Source: Saprospiraceae bacterium (lineage in GTDB: Bacteria > Bacteroidota > Bacteroidia > Chitinophagales > Saprospiraceae). From it: a stretch of 64,000 bases of DNA. Position 1 is the first letter of the stretch. Each line of letters opens with the position of its first letter. This document shows positions 36,847 to 46,136 of the stretch, one piece after another. The DNA lies in assembly GCA_016714085.1 (NCBI GenBank), contig JADJNW010000001.1, positions 806,001 through 870,000 of the forward strand, given 5' to 3'. Made by a program: the position numbers and the translations under genes. The notes under the pieces were generated by a model. The model worked only from the letters and a program-made list of their open reading frames with translations, was not told where the DNA came from and made no database searches.

Positions 36847-37644
36847 TTAAAATGTAATTTTATCAGAAGGGGATTTAAAAATGATTGCTTTAGGCATCAG
36901 TTCTGCTACTTTCTTCACCCATTTATCATAATCTTTAGTAATATGAATACCTACTGATTGTTTAGGTGCGATCACTTGCTGTACAATCTTGATATTATTT
37001 TCATTATTAATAAACCAAAATGGCATCAAGGCAACATCAATTTTCTTTTCCCAGAGTCGAAAGGCTTGAAAATGTTCAGCCACAAGCTCCGTATCCCCAA
37101 AATGCGCAAGTTTTTTACCATTTAATTCCAGTAAATAAGTCAAATTAATAACCCCAAAATTTCGTTCATAACCGTGCCGTATCCACATTGCCGAGAGTTT
37201 CAGCCCAGGAAAATCAAGGGTTTTGATTTCCTTATTCATTTCGGGTTGAAGTGCTATTATTCTGTCGGAGAAATTTGCTTGCCAGTTATTATGCTTTTTT
37301 AATAATTCAACAGCCTGTGTAGAAGCAATGAATGTACATTTTGTATTATTTTTTAAATGCTCTAATATCATGGCTTCATCAAAGTGTTCGCGGTGATGAT
37401 GCGTAATCAGCAGAAAATCAACATCTTTGTAAATGCCTTGTGCTTTACGAATTTGTAATTGCGCTTCCGTACTCACTAATTGATAAGAATCAAAATCTTC
37501 CTTATAAAGCGGGTCAATTAATATTTTGACTTTATCATTATAAATAAATACACCTTCGTTACCCAGGTATTGTATCGTAGTGGTTTGAGCGGATAGATAT
37601 AAATAATATCCTGAAAATAAAATTGTAATGATAACTCGAATCAT
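36847..37644 (-). CDS. Exported metallo-beta-lactamase fold hydrolase (UlaG-like)
   Basis: A signal peptide precedes an MBL fold with the zinc loop LITHHHREHFD. This is HxHxDH with Glu in place of Asp, a variation that may change the second metal site. Later ligands sit in RHGYERNFG and AHFGDTELV. It resembles the UlaG/YycJ-type MBL group of about 265 residues. It lies 18 bp from the sulfatase and 12 bp from the prolyl oligopeptidase, so it is in the same transcript. Confidence 0.8.
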   Translation of the reverse strand: MIRVIITILFSGYYLYLSAQTTTIQYLGNEGVFIYNDKVKILIDPLYKEDFDSYQLVSTEAQLQIRKAQGIYKDVDFLLITHHHREHFDEAMILEHLKNNTKCTFIASTQAVELLKKHNNWQANFSDRIIALQPEMNKEIKTLDFPGLKLSAMWIRHGYERNFGVINLTYLLELNGKKLAHFGDTELVAEHFQAFRLWEKKIDVALMPFWFINNENNIKIVQQVIAPKQSVGIHITKDYDKWVKKVAELMPKAIIFKSPSDKITF

Positions 37645-37656
37645 GTTATTATCATT

Positions 37657-39822
37657 TTATTGTAATGCTTTGATATCTATTTTTAAAAAATGTGCCAGAA
37701 AAACCAATTCATCAATCCTTTCTTCCGAGCGTAATTGCGCCGTGCCGCCCGCGTGGTCGCCGCCCCAGTTGACGCGCAGCAGCGCAGGGGAGGCATTTTT
37801 ACTATTTTGATACGCGTGCTGAAAAGCTGCTGCTAATTTATATCCATGTAAAGGCGGAGCAATAAAATCCTGCGCTCCGGGCGCAATTAAAATCGGCGGA
37901 TGTTTTTGATTATTTTTAATATGATGATACGGTGAATAAGTATATAATGCTTCAAACTCTGATTGCACTTCCGGATTGCCAAATTCATCAATCCAACCCG
38001 CACCACCAATAAATCGGGTGTGCCGAATCATATCACCCAGTGGCACTTCTAGAATAGCAGCACCAAATAATGCTGGTTTTTTAAGCACCGCACCTGCCGC
38101 AATCACTGTCCCTGCGCTATTCCCTTCAACCACCATTTTTTCAGATGATGTATAATGATTATCTATTAGCCACTGCGCTGCATCCAGGGCATCTTGAATA
38201 CCATTGGGTTTGTTTTCCTTGATACCTTGCTTGTACCATTCGTCCCCTAAGCCACCGCCGCCTCGAATATTAGGCATGGCATGAATGCCACCCATCTCCA
38301 GAAAAGCCGCGTATTTTTCATTGATAAAGGGGATAGCCGTAAATCCATTTGCGCCATAAACAAATAGTAGCAATGGGTTTTTACCATTTGGTTTCAAGCC
38401 TTTTTTATGCGTAAGAAACATCGGTACTTTTTGCCCCGATGAGTTCATGTAATAAACGACTTTGGTTTCGTATTGGTCTATTTGAAACGACGTACCTGAC
38501 CTTTTAAAAATGCTCATTTTGCCAGTTTCTGCTTCGATTTGATAAACGGAGCCACCAGAGGTCAAGCCTAAATTCTTGAAAAAAGTGATGTTATCTTGGC
38601 GGTCGGCAGTGAACCCTTCTTGCCAGGAGGTCGTATAATTGTTCCAAACCAAGCCAATCGGCGTATCTATTTGATGCTTGGCATTGCCATTTTTGTCAAA
38701 AATAGCGACCGAAGAAAGACAATCCTTCAAATATTCTATTACAAAAAAATCCTTGGTCAAAAAAGCATGGCGTATAACAGATTCATTATCAGGAATGATC
38801 GTTGTAATATCGGCTTTGCTATTATTACTTATATTAACTTTAATAATTTTGCCATTGATAGCATCTTGGTTCGTATGAAAGTAATAAGTGACGCCATCAT
38901 TACCCAAATAGTTAAAAAAAGTGTTTTGCTTCAAGCCTGCGAGTAGTAATTGGGGCGGTGTTTGACCATCTTTAATAGATTTTAAATAAATATCATGATT
39001 TTGTGAACCAATGGTAATAATAATATTTTCGCTGTCATTACTAATCTGTCCTGACAAGCGATGCTCTGTTATAGGTCCATAAATAATCTGATCAGATTCA
39101 GTTGGTGTGCCAAGTTTATGCCATTTTAAAATCCTGTCTCTGGGTACGAAAGATTCATCTGTGCGATTAATGGTTTCAAAAGTTTGATATAATAAAGCGG
39201 AAGCATCCTTTGCCCAAGGGTAACGACTCAAGGCTGCTGCTGGTAGCACATCAGGTAAATCTTGTCCGGTTTCTATTACTCGAATGTAACAATCGCTATA
39301 ACGCGAACCACTTTTATTTAAAAGATAAGCTACATATCGCCCGTCGGGACTGGGTGCGAAATTGCGAATGGAAATCGAGCCTTTTTCACCGATTTGATTC
39401 GGGTCTATTAAAATTTTGCTATCAGACCCGTCTTTATTTTCAATAACCAAAACCGGATTATCCAATCCGGGGCGCGATTCCATATAAAATAATTTGTCCC
39501 CGGCAGGCACAGGCGCATCGGGATTTGCAAAATTACTAAGCTCCTGCAAACGCTTGGAAATAGGGGCTTTGAAAGGCAATCCATTCAAAAATGACCTCGT
39601 TACCTCGTCTTGCGCTTTTGCCCATTGCCGGACAGAATCAGATTCCAAATTTTCTAACCATCGGTAAGGGTCGGCGACCGTTTTTCCAAAAATATTCTCC
39701 TCGATAGATTGACGAGGTGTAGCCGGAAATGCCCAATTTGATTGCGTTTCATTCCGTTGGCAGGCAGCAAACGCCAGCAAAATTAATGCTGACAATGTTT
39801 TTTTGATCGAAGTTTTAAGCAT
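37657..39822 (-). CDS. Prolyl oligopeptidase family serine peptidase (S9A), lipoprotein
   Basis: A lipoprotein signal (LILLAFAACQ, Cys21) is followed by a seven-bladed propeller and the catalytic domain. Ser569 lies in EGNSAGTVIA, Asp652 in GAQDFIAPP, His690 in WGGDHAGGT. 721 residues is the usual length. The enzyme cleaves short proline-containing peptides outside the inner membrane. First of the five-hydrolase run. Confidence 0.9.
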   Translation of the reverse strand: MLKTSIKKTLSALILLAFAACQRNETQSNWAFPATPRQSIEENIFGKTVADPYRWLENLESDSVRQWAKAQDEVTRSFLNGLPFKAPISKRLQELSNFANPDAPVPAGDKLFYMESRPGLDNPVLVIENKDGSDSKILIDPNQIGEKGSISIRNFAPSPDGRYVAYLLNKSGSRYSDCYIRVIETGQDLPDVLPAAALSRYPWAKDASALLYQTFETINRTDESFVPRDRILKWHKLGTPTESDQIIYGPITEHRLSGQISNDSENIIITIGSQNHDIYLKSIKDGQTPPQLLLAGLKQNTFFNYLGNDGVTYYFHTNQDAINGKIIKVNISNNSKADITTIIPDNESVIRHAFLTKDFFVIEYLKDCLSSVAIFDKNGNAKHQIDTPIGLVWNNYTTSWQEGFTADRQDNITFFKNLGLTSGGSVYQIEAETGKMSIFKRSGTSFQIDQYETKVVYYMNSSGQKVPMFLTHKKGLKPNGKNPLLLFVYGANGFTAIPFINEKYAAFLEMGGIHAMPNIRGGGGLGDEWYKQGIKENKPNGIQDALDAAQWLIDNHYTSSEKMVVEGNSAGTVIAAGAVLKKPALFGAAILEVPLGDMIRHTRFIGGAGWIDEFGNPEVQSEFEALYTYSPYHHIKNNQKHPPILIAPGAQDFIAPPLHGYKLAAAFQHAYQNSKNASPALLRVNWGGDHAGGTAQLRSEERIDELVFLAHFLKIDIKALQ

Positions 39823-39911
39823 TTGAGTTCGGGTGATGATTTAATAAATATAATAACTTTCACACAAGCAGCAAAAGATATTTTGCTAATAATTTGTTAA
39901 TGTGTTAGTTA

Positions 39912-40202
39912 TCATCTTTCTTCAGGTTTTCTAAAACGGAAACGTTCTAAAAGTATTTGAAACGCTTCTAAATCAATCGGTTTATAAATTTGTTCTTGCG
40001 CAGGTGGATATTTTTCTAAATACACTTTGGGTCGCACAGGGCGCTGGGCAAAGCCGCCGCCGCAATTCGGGCAGACATTATGTAAAATATTTTCTACACA
40101 ATCCTTACAAAAGGTGCATTCAAAAGAACAAATCATCGCATCTTCTACATTGTAAGCCAAGGGTTTACCGCAGTTTTCGCAATTGGGTCTTATCTCAAGC
40201 AT
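39912..40202 (-). CDS. DUF1272 zinc-ribbon-like protein
   Basis: 96 residues with eight or more cysteines in paired arrangement (NCENCGKPL, CSFECTFCKDC, NVCPNCGGGF), a RING-like zinc binding layout diagnostic of DUF1272. Role unknown. It follows the TPR gene by 3 bp on the same strand and is probably co-transcribed. Confidence 0.85.
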   Translation of the reverse strand: MLEIRPNCENCGKPLAYNVEDAMICSFECTFCKDCVENILHNVCPNCGGGFAQRPVRPKVYLEKYPPAQEQIYKPIDLEAFQILLERFRFRKPEER

Positions 40203-40205
40203 AGT

Positions 40206-41144
40206 TTAATTCGGTTTCTCTCCACTGCCTTTACGCAAATAAGTAAAATCATACACAACCGTATGCGTCTTGCCACCATCGGTAGATTGATCTTGGTATT
40301 GGCGAACGCGATTAGGCCCGAGGTTGTAAAAAATAAAATTGCCCGTTACTTCTTGACCGTTTTGGGTGGTTCGTTTATAAGTGAATCGCAGCGCATCATC
40401 ATAATATTTTCCTTTTTCATAATATGTAGCACCCGTCCTACCAGAACCAACCCATACCTGTCGCCAATCGCCGGTTGTGGATTCGTAGTAATTGATACTT
40501 TTACCACCAAAGGGACTGTTGTAAGCAGTCCAATTTTCCAAAATCCCACAGCCGCCAGCGAATCGCTCAATGAGGCTTGACCCCGTGCGCACGCTGGTGC
40601 CTGTTGCATATACCTCCCATTCACCAATCCAGAAATCGAAGGAACGCGCCATAGAATCACTCATGCAAGGGTAGGCATTTAAAGTAACTGCCTTGTAAAT
40701 CTCTTGGAATTTTGGTTCGTTACGGATATTGGCAAAGCCAGGTTCGTTGTCCATTTCAAATAGATTAAAATAGCCTGATTGTTGGGCTTTTTCTAACCAT
40801 TCCAAGGCTTTGGCTTTATCTTTCTTACTGCCGTAAGCCATCGCCATGCGAGCTTGAAAGGTGGGTAAGGAAGTAGCAGCCGGATTTTTATCTAATCCTT
40901 GTTGCAAATACTGAATCGCTTCATCAAATTGACCGATTCGGTAGCACGCAAAACCCATTCGGGCATACATAATGGGCAGCGCTTGGTTGTCTTTCAAATA
41001 GCTCGAATAAAGTTTGTAAGCAGCTTCCATATTACCAGCAGTGTAAAGCGAATCTGCTTTTTGAAGCTGCGGCGGAGTGGCGTTTTGTGCAGATAGCGCA
41101 ACACTTGATGCCAGAAGCAAAAAGGCGAAATAGACAGTTTTCAT
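40206..41144 (-). CDS. Exported TPR protein with DUF1579-like C-terminal domain
   Basis: A signal peptide (MKTVYFAFLLLASSVALSAQ) leads to two to three TPR motifs (about 30-130, YARMGFACYRIGQFDEAIQY). A beta-barrel-like domain follows that begins SFDFWIGEWEVYATG, as in DUF1579-type lipid-binding proteins. 312 residues. Function unknown. Confidence 0.65.
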   Translation of the reverse strand: MKTVYFAFLLLASSVALSAQNATPPQLQKADSLYTAGNMEAAYKLYSSYLKDNQALPIMYARMGFACYRIGQFDEAIQYLQQGLDKNPAATSLPTFQARMAMAYGSKKDKAKALEWLEKAQQSGYFNLFEMDNEPGFANIRNEPKFQEIYKAVTLNAYPCMSDSMARSFDFWIGEWEVYATGTSVRTGSSLIERFAGGCGILENWTAYNSPFGGKSINYYESTTGDWRQVWVGSGRTGATYYEKGKYYDDALRFTYKRTTQNGQEVTGNFIFYNLGPNRVRQYQDQSTDGGKTHTVVYDFTYLRKGSGEKPN

Positions 41145-41212
41145 AGCAAGACGAGTGATTTCGTATTATGTTAATATTAATACTCAAATTAAGGCAAGTA
41201 TTGTCAGAAGCA

Positions 41213-42160
41213 TTAAGTGAAAATTGACTTTTTTGTTAATCTGAATTGTTCTGGCGATTGGAGATAATATTTTTTAAATAATTTTCCAAAGGAGCTTAGA
41301 TCATCATAGCCAACTAGTGCGCAAATATTGGAAATACTGAGGGAAGAAGTTTCTAATAGTCGTTTAGCTTCTTGAATGCGGCGCTGTTGCAGATATTTAT
41401 AAGGAGGAACGCCAAACATTTTTTTGAATTCTCTTAGAAAATAAATAGGTGATAAGCAAGCAACTTGGGCAATTTCATCCAATGTAAGGGGCTTTGCATA
41501 ACAAGAATGTATAAAATCGCGAGCATTGTTGAGGCGACGATACAATTCGGTTCGTGTGGATTTTTTCTCTGCTTGCAAGTTTTGGATACGAATGACAATA
41601 TCTTTCTGCGTATCAAGCATCGATTCGTAAAGCTGACAGTATAATTCACTGATTTGCAATTGATTTCTCCAAATATTTCTGGATAAGGATTTGATTTTTA
41701 TCGCAATAGGTGTTACGCATTGGTTGTGGGTATACAATTGCTCTGCAAAATGAAATTTATTTGCTCGAAAAAAGAAGGGTTCATCTAACAGGTCTTTGTG
41801 CTTGGCTTGCCAGATGCGCGTTGCTTCTGATTCAAATTCTGGAGAAAAGCTAATGGTCAATGATTCCACTGCTTCATCTGATTGGATGTAACTAGAATAT
41901 AATTTCCCTTCGTTGAAAACCAAATAATTAGCATCATCCACTGCATAAACGCAATATCCGTCTTCGTAAAATTCTTTGCCGCCAAATGTCATTTTGATAG
42001 AGAGCGCCCCCCAATGTTCAGGAAAAGAAATTTCTTTCGACGAGGCGTGGATCAAATAATTGGCTTTTACAAAGCGACTATTATAATGATTTACATCAAA
42101 ACCGGTGGCAGTAAAATCGGGAAAAGCATCCATGAGCCGCACAGCAGTAATAGTTTCCAT
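41213..42160 (-). CDS. AraC-family transcriptional regulator
   Basis: The C-terminal 100 residues (about 205-305) hold two helix-turn-helices (LTLDEIAQVACLSPIYFLRE and SISNICALVGYDDLSSFGKL), the AraC/XylS signature. The N-terminal part is a ligand-binding cupin-like region without close match. It may control the neighbouring TPR and hydrolase genes, but no target site was identified. Confidence 0.88.
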   Translation of the reverse strand: METITAVRLMDAFPDFTATGFDVNHYNSRFVKANYLIHASSKEISFPEHWGALSIKMTFGGKEFYEDGYCVYAVDDANYLVFNEGKLYSSYIQSDEAVESLTISFSPEFESEATRIWQAKHKDLLDEPFFFRANKFHFAEQLYTHNQCVTPIAIKIKSLSRNIWRNQLQISELYCQLYESMLDTQKDIVIRIQNLQAEKKSTRTELYRRLNNARDFIHSCYAKPLTLDEIAQVACLSPIYFLREFKKMFGVPPYKYLQQRRIQEAKRLLETSSLSISNICALVGYDDLSSFGKLFKKYYLQSPEQFRLTKKSIFT

Positions 42161-42225
42161 AGCTTTGCTTTAAAATAAAATACAGACATTTGAAACCCAA
42201 ATACTTTGTAAAGTTTTTAATTTCT

Positions 42226-43650
42226 TTATATAATTTCTACAACCTGCTCTTTTTCAATTTCCGACTCTTGATTATTAACTCCGGGTTTTTCCTCAACTTC
42301 TGCTTTATCCAACTCAAATCTGAGGTTCTCAATAATAAAGTCCTGACGATCAGGCGTATTCTTGCCCATATAATAAGCCAAAATTTTATCCAAATCCGCA
42401 TTTTCATTCACAACGACTGGGTCGAGCCGAATATTTTCGCCAATAAAACCGCCAAATTCATCGGGTGATATTTCGCCCAAGCCTTTGAAGCGCGTGATTT
42501 CCGGCTTCCCTTTCAGCTTTTTAATCGCGTCTTGTTTCTCCTTTTCGCTGTAGCAATAAAACGTCTTTTGCTTGTCGCGCACTCTAAATAACGGTGTATC
42601 AAGGATATACAAATGCCCATTCCGCACCAAATCAGGAAAAAATTGCAAAAAGAAAGTCAACAACAACAAACGAATATGCATCCCATCCACATCGGCATCG
42701 GTAGCCACGACCACGCGATTATAGCGCAATTCATCCAAGCCATCTTCTATATTTAAAGCGTGTTGCAAAAGATTAAATTCCTCATTTTCATACACGACTT
42801 TTTTCGTCAAACCAAAGCAATTCAAAGGTTTACCGCGCAAGCTAAACACCGCCTGGGTTTGCACGTCTCTTGCTTTTGTGATCGAACCACTCGCCGAATC
42901 GCCTTCGGTAATGAAAATCGTTGTTGCTTTACGCAAATCCTCTTCTACTTTCTTCGCATTGTCATTGAAATGAATTCGGCAATCGCGCAGCTTTTTATTA
43001 TGCAAATTCGCCTTTTTTGCGCGCTGATTCGCTAACTGTCGAATGCCGGCAATTTCCTTGCGCTCCCGCTCCGATTGCTTGATACGCGACTCGATTGCTT
43101 TTGCAACATCCTCATTTTTATGCAGAAAATTGTCGAGTTTCTCTTTCAAAAAATTCACCACATACGTCCGAATCGTTGGCCCTTGCGGTCCCATATCGGT
43201 CGAGCCCAATTTCGTTTTTGTCTGCGATTCAAACAGTGGCTCTTCTACGCGAATGCTTACTGCCGCCACAATCGAAGCCAGAATATCCTTGCGATCAAAA
43301 TTACTCTTGCTGAAAAATTTCTGCATCGTCTCCACCACGCCATCCCTGAAGGCATTCAAATGCGTGCCACCCTGCGTCGTATGCTGCCCATTCACAAAGG
43401 AATAATACTGCTCCCCATAGTGATTTCCGTGCGAAATCGCCACTTCAATATCCCCATTTTTCAAATGAATAATTGGGTAGCGTAAGCTCTCTGCCTGCGT
43501 TTTGCGACTCAGTAAATCCAGCAAACCATTCTTGGACTGGATAATCGTGCCATTGAAATTAATTTTCAATCCGGCATTCAAATAAGCATAATTCCACAAT
43601 TGATTTTCCAGGTATTCCTGTCGGAAGCGATATTTTTTAAACACCGACAT
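42226..43650 (-). CDS. parE: DNA topoisomerase IV subunit B, C-terminal piece
   Basis: Contains the transducer and TOPRIM domains: EGDSASGS, the acidic triad region VVVATDADVDGMHIR, and the closing RFKGLGEI. The start codon at 43650 is internal; the natural frame comes from the N-terminal piece. The acidic C-terminal tail (VEEKPGVNNQESEIEKEQV) is normal. ParE with ParC decatenates chromosomes. Confidence 0.9.
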   Translation of the reverse strand: MSVFKKYRFRQEYLENQLWNYAYLNAGLKINFNGTIIQSKNGLLDLLSRKTQAESLRYPIIHLKNGDIEVAISHGNHYGEQYYSFVNGQHTTQGGTHLNAFRDGVVETMQKFFSKSNFDRKDILASIVAAVSIRVEEPLFESQTKTKLGSTDMGPQGPTIRTYVVNFLKEKLDNFLHKNEDVAKAIESRIKQSERERKEIAGIRQLANQRAKKANLHNKKLRDCRIHFNDNAKKVEEDLRKATTIFITEGDSASGSITKARDVQTQAVFSLRGKPLNCFGLTKKVVYENEEFNLLQHALNIEDGLDELRYNRVVVATDADVDGMHIRLLLLTFFLQFFPDLVRNGHLYILDTPLFRVRDKQKTFYCYSEKEKQDAIKKLKGKPEITRFKGLGEISPDEFGGFIGENIRLDPVVVNENADLDKILAYYMGKNTPDRQDFIIENLRFELDKAEVEEKPGVNNQESEIEKEQVVEII

Positions 43651-43662
43651 CCGGTCGGAATG

Positions 43663-44166
43663 TTACAATCGTGCCATTCGATTCATCGGATTTTTGATTT
43701 TGGCGTCATTCGTGATTTCACCTCCGGCAAATTCTGCAATTTTGGTCTGCCCGTCGCGCACCGCCTGCACGTTGAAGTATTCCGACAGTGCATTCACCGC
43801 CTTCGTACCCACGCCATTCAGACCCACCGATTTCTTAAATGCCTTCGAATCGTACTTCCCACCGGTATTGATCTGGCTCACGCACTCCACCACCTTGCCC
43901 AGCGGAATCCCACGCCCGTAGTCGCGCACCGTCACCGTGCCGTCCTCCACCATCACATCGATCTGCCGTCCGTGCCCCATCACGTACTCATCAATCGAGT
44001 TGTCAATCACCTCTTTGATCAATACATAAATCCCATCATCCGCCGACGCGCCGTCGCCCAGCTTGCCAATATACATCCCCGGACGCATCCGAATATGTTC
44101 GCGCCAATCCAGCGATTTGATGTTTTCTTCCGTATAACTTACTTGTGATAATAGATTGTCTGCCAT
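43663..44166 (-). CDS. parE: DNA topoisomerase IV subunit B, N-terminal ATPase piece
   Basis: The GHKL ATPase motifs are all present: EVIDNSIDE, VRDYGRGIPLG, GLNGVGTKAVNAL. The frame fails after DAKIKN: one A is missing from the run at 43691-43695, since adding it gives KIKKSDESNGTIVTFRPD, as expected. A second break, of one or two bases at about 43641-43651, separates that stretch from the C-terminal piece. The protein is essential, so the breaks are suspect. Confidence 0.9.
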   Translation of the reverse strand: MADNLLSQVSYTEENIKSLDWREHIRMRPGMYIGKLGDGASADDGIYVLIKEVIDNSIDEYVMGHGRQIDVMVEDGTVTVRDYGRGIPLGKVVECVSQINTGGKYDSKAFKKSVGLNGVGTKAVNALSEYFNVQAVRDGQTKIAEFAGGEITNDAKIKNPMNRMARL

Positions 44167-44327
44167 CCTTCACTTTTACATTTTAAATTTAATATTTTAC
44201 ATTTTCCGGTTTCTGGGAAAACAAAAATAACCCCGCAAAATACTTTTATCTTCGTTACAAACATAAACAAAATGACAAAAATTATCAACAAATTGTTTTT
44301 AATTTTTCAACAAAAGATGTTCTTTTT

Positions 44328-44393
44328 GGAAGTCAGATGACAGAATAAAGAAGCCGGAAGTGCGCGTATGTGTTTACAGTTTGCCTGACTTCC
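44328..44393. repeat. Inverted repeat in the parE / GH3 spacer
   Basis: GGAAGTCAG (44328-44336) and CTGACTTCC (44385-44393) are exact reverse complements, with further GACTTCC and CCGGAAGT fragments around them. The 356-bp spacer between the divergent genes shows nothing else I can name. Confidence 0.5.
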
Positions 44394-44522
44394 CTGATCC
44401 GACTTCCAATAATCCAAAAGAACAGTATTGAATATCGTTCAAAATTTCCTTAAATTTGGGAAAAGCCAGTTTTATTGCGGATTTGTTTGGGTAAACAAAT
44501 GCTATGCAATTTTCATTTTACA

Positions 44523-45794
44523 ATGAGACTACCAATCTCCTTCTATATGCGCAGACTGATCAACAAGTTTTTTAAATGGTATCATCGGCAACGGTACAAG
44601 AATATCCAGCACTTTATGGAGCATCCGCACCAGGTGCAACGGAATTTGCTGAAGCAGTTGATCGAAACTTCCCGCCATACCGAATGGGGTAAGGAATTTG
44701 ATTATAAAACAATTCGAACGCCGGAAACCTTCGCCGAACGCATCCCTGTGCAAGATTACGATAGCCTCAAACCCTATATCCAACGCATGATGTACGGTGA
44801 AAAAGATGTGCTTTGGGGTGGTCAGGTGCGCTGGTTTTCCAAATCTTCCGGCACCACGAGCGATAAAAGTAAATTTATCCCTGTTTCTACGCAAAATCTC
44901 AAAGAATGCCATATCAAAGGCACTTGGGACACGATGACCCTCTTCTACCACAATCGCTCCGATGCTCGACAATTTGAGTTAAAAAGTATGCTCATGGGTG
45001 GCAGCCTGGCGCGCTTCGAGCCGTACCCACGCACCATGATTGGCGACGTATCCGCAGTGATGATGCAGCATATGCCATTGGTAGGGCGACCATTTTTTAT
45101 GCCCGATTTTAAAACCGCACTGTTGGGGGAATGGGAAACCAAATTGGAACTCCTCGCCCAAGCTGGTGTGAAAGAGCCCAACGTAGTAATGATCGGCGGC
45201 GTGCCTACCTGGACGGTCGTGCTATTCCGTCGCATCCTCGAAATCACCGGCAAAAACAATATGCTGGAAGTTTGGCCGAACTTCCAAGTGTACATTCACG
45301 GGGGCGTAAGCTTTACTCCTTACAAAAAACAGTTTGAAGCCTTCTTTCCTTCGCCAGAGGTGAGCTATCAAGAGATTTACAACGCCTCGGAAGGTTATTT
45401 CGCTGTGCAGGACGATTTTTCTAAAGATGATATGCTCTTGCTACTCGAAAACGGCATTTATTATGAATTCTTACCGATGGAAGAATGGGATAAGGATTTC
45501 CCAAAAGCCATTCCATTATGGGAAGTGCAGCCCGGCAAAAACTATGCCTTAGTCATCAGCACCAACTCCGGTTTGTGGCGCTACGCACCAGGCGACACGG
45601 TACAATTCACTTCTGTGAATCCTTACAAAATCCGCGTCACCGGGCGCATCAAGCAATTCGTCAACGCCTTCGGTGAAGAAGTAATGGTGGAAAACACCGA
45701 CAAAGCATTAGCCGAAACCTGCCAGCGAACTCGACGCTATCGCTACCGAATACACCGTCGCGCCGATTTATTTCAAAAGCAATGGAAAAGGTAG
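44523..45794 (+). CDS. GH3 auxin-responsive promoter family protein, intact N-terminal part
   Basis: An ANL-type adenylating fold of the bacterial GH3 group: RWFSKSSGTTSDKSKFIPVS is the ATP loop, EIYNASEGYFAVQ and NSGLWRYAPGDTVQF are later core motifs. Acyl acid-amido synthetases of this group adenylate carboxylic acids. The start at 44523 (MRLPISFYMRRL) is chosen; 44547 is possible. After ALAETC an extra C (45722-45723) shifts the frame and the remaining residues are nonsense. Confidence 0.8.
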   Translation: MRLPISFYMRRLINKFFKWYHRQRYKNIQHFMEHPHQVQRNLLKQLIETSRHTEWGKEFDYKTIRTPETFAERIPVQDYDSLKPYIQRMMYGEKDVLWGGQVRWFSKSSGTTSDKSKFIPVSTQNLKECHIKGTWDTMTLFYHNRSDARQFELKSMLMGGSLARFEPYPRTMIGDVSAVMMQHMPLVGRPFFMPDFKTALLGEWETKLELLAQAGVKEPNVVMIGGVPTWTVVLFRRILEITGKNNMLEVWPNFQVYIHGGVSFTPYKKQFEAFFPSPEVSYQEIYNASEGYFAVQDDFSKDDMLLLLENGIYYEFLPMEEWDKDFPKAIPLWEVQPGKNYALVISTNSGLWRYAPGDTVQFTSVNPYKIRVTGRIKQFVNAFGEEVMVENTDKALAETCQRTRRYRYRIHRRADLFQKQWKR

Positions 45795-46073
45795 CCACGA
45801 GTGGCTGGTAGAATTTGATAAAGCGCCCTAAAGCATTGAAACGTTCACCAATTTATTAGATAAAAACTGCAAAAAGTCAACTCCGACTACGAAGCCAAGC
45901 GTTATCGCAGCATCGCGCTCGAACGCCTGCACCTACGCCCTGTGCCCAACGGCACTTTCCGCAATTGGCTGCACTCCAAAGGTAAAGGCGGCGGTCAGCA
46001 TAAAGTACCTCGCTTAGCCAATAACCGACAGCACGTAGATGAGATTTTGGAGTTCTTGGGAGAGAAAGTATGA
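45724..46073 (+). pseudogene. Damaged C-terminal part of the GH3-family gene
   Basis: In the corrected frame the family C-terminus is readable: SELDAIATEYTVAPIYFKSN, then HEWLVEFDKAP. Two further lesions follow: a TAA stop at 45829-45831 (CAA or GAA expected) and a missing C at 45867. After that SDYEAKRYRSIALERLHLRP and GGQHKVPRLANNRQHVDEIL lead to a proper stop at 46071. Three lesions in 150 bp could mean real decay or local sequence errors. Confidence 0.75.
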
Positions 46074-46136
46074 GGCAATTTTTTTAATCCTGATCCCATC
46101 TCATGCTAATAAACGATTGATTTTAGCATTGCAATC

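Noticed and set aside
43600..44148. 182-codon plus-strand frame opposite parE
   Set aside because: Shadow of a well conserved gene; histidine/arginine-rich composition typical of antisense reading.
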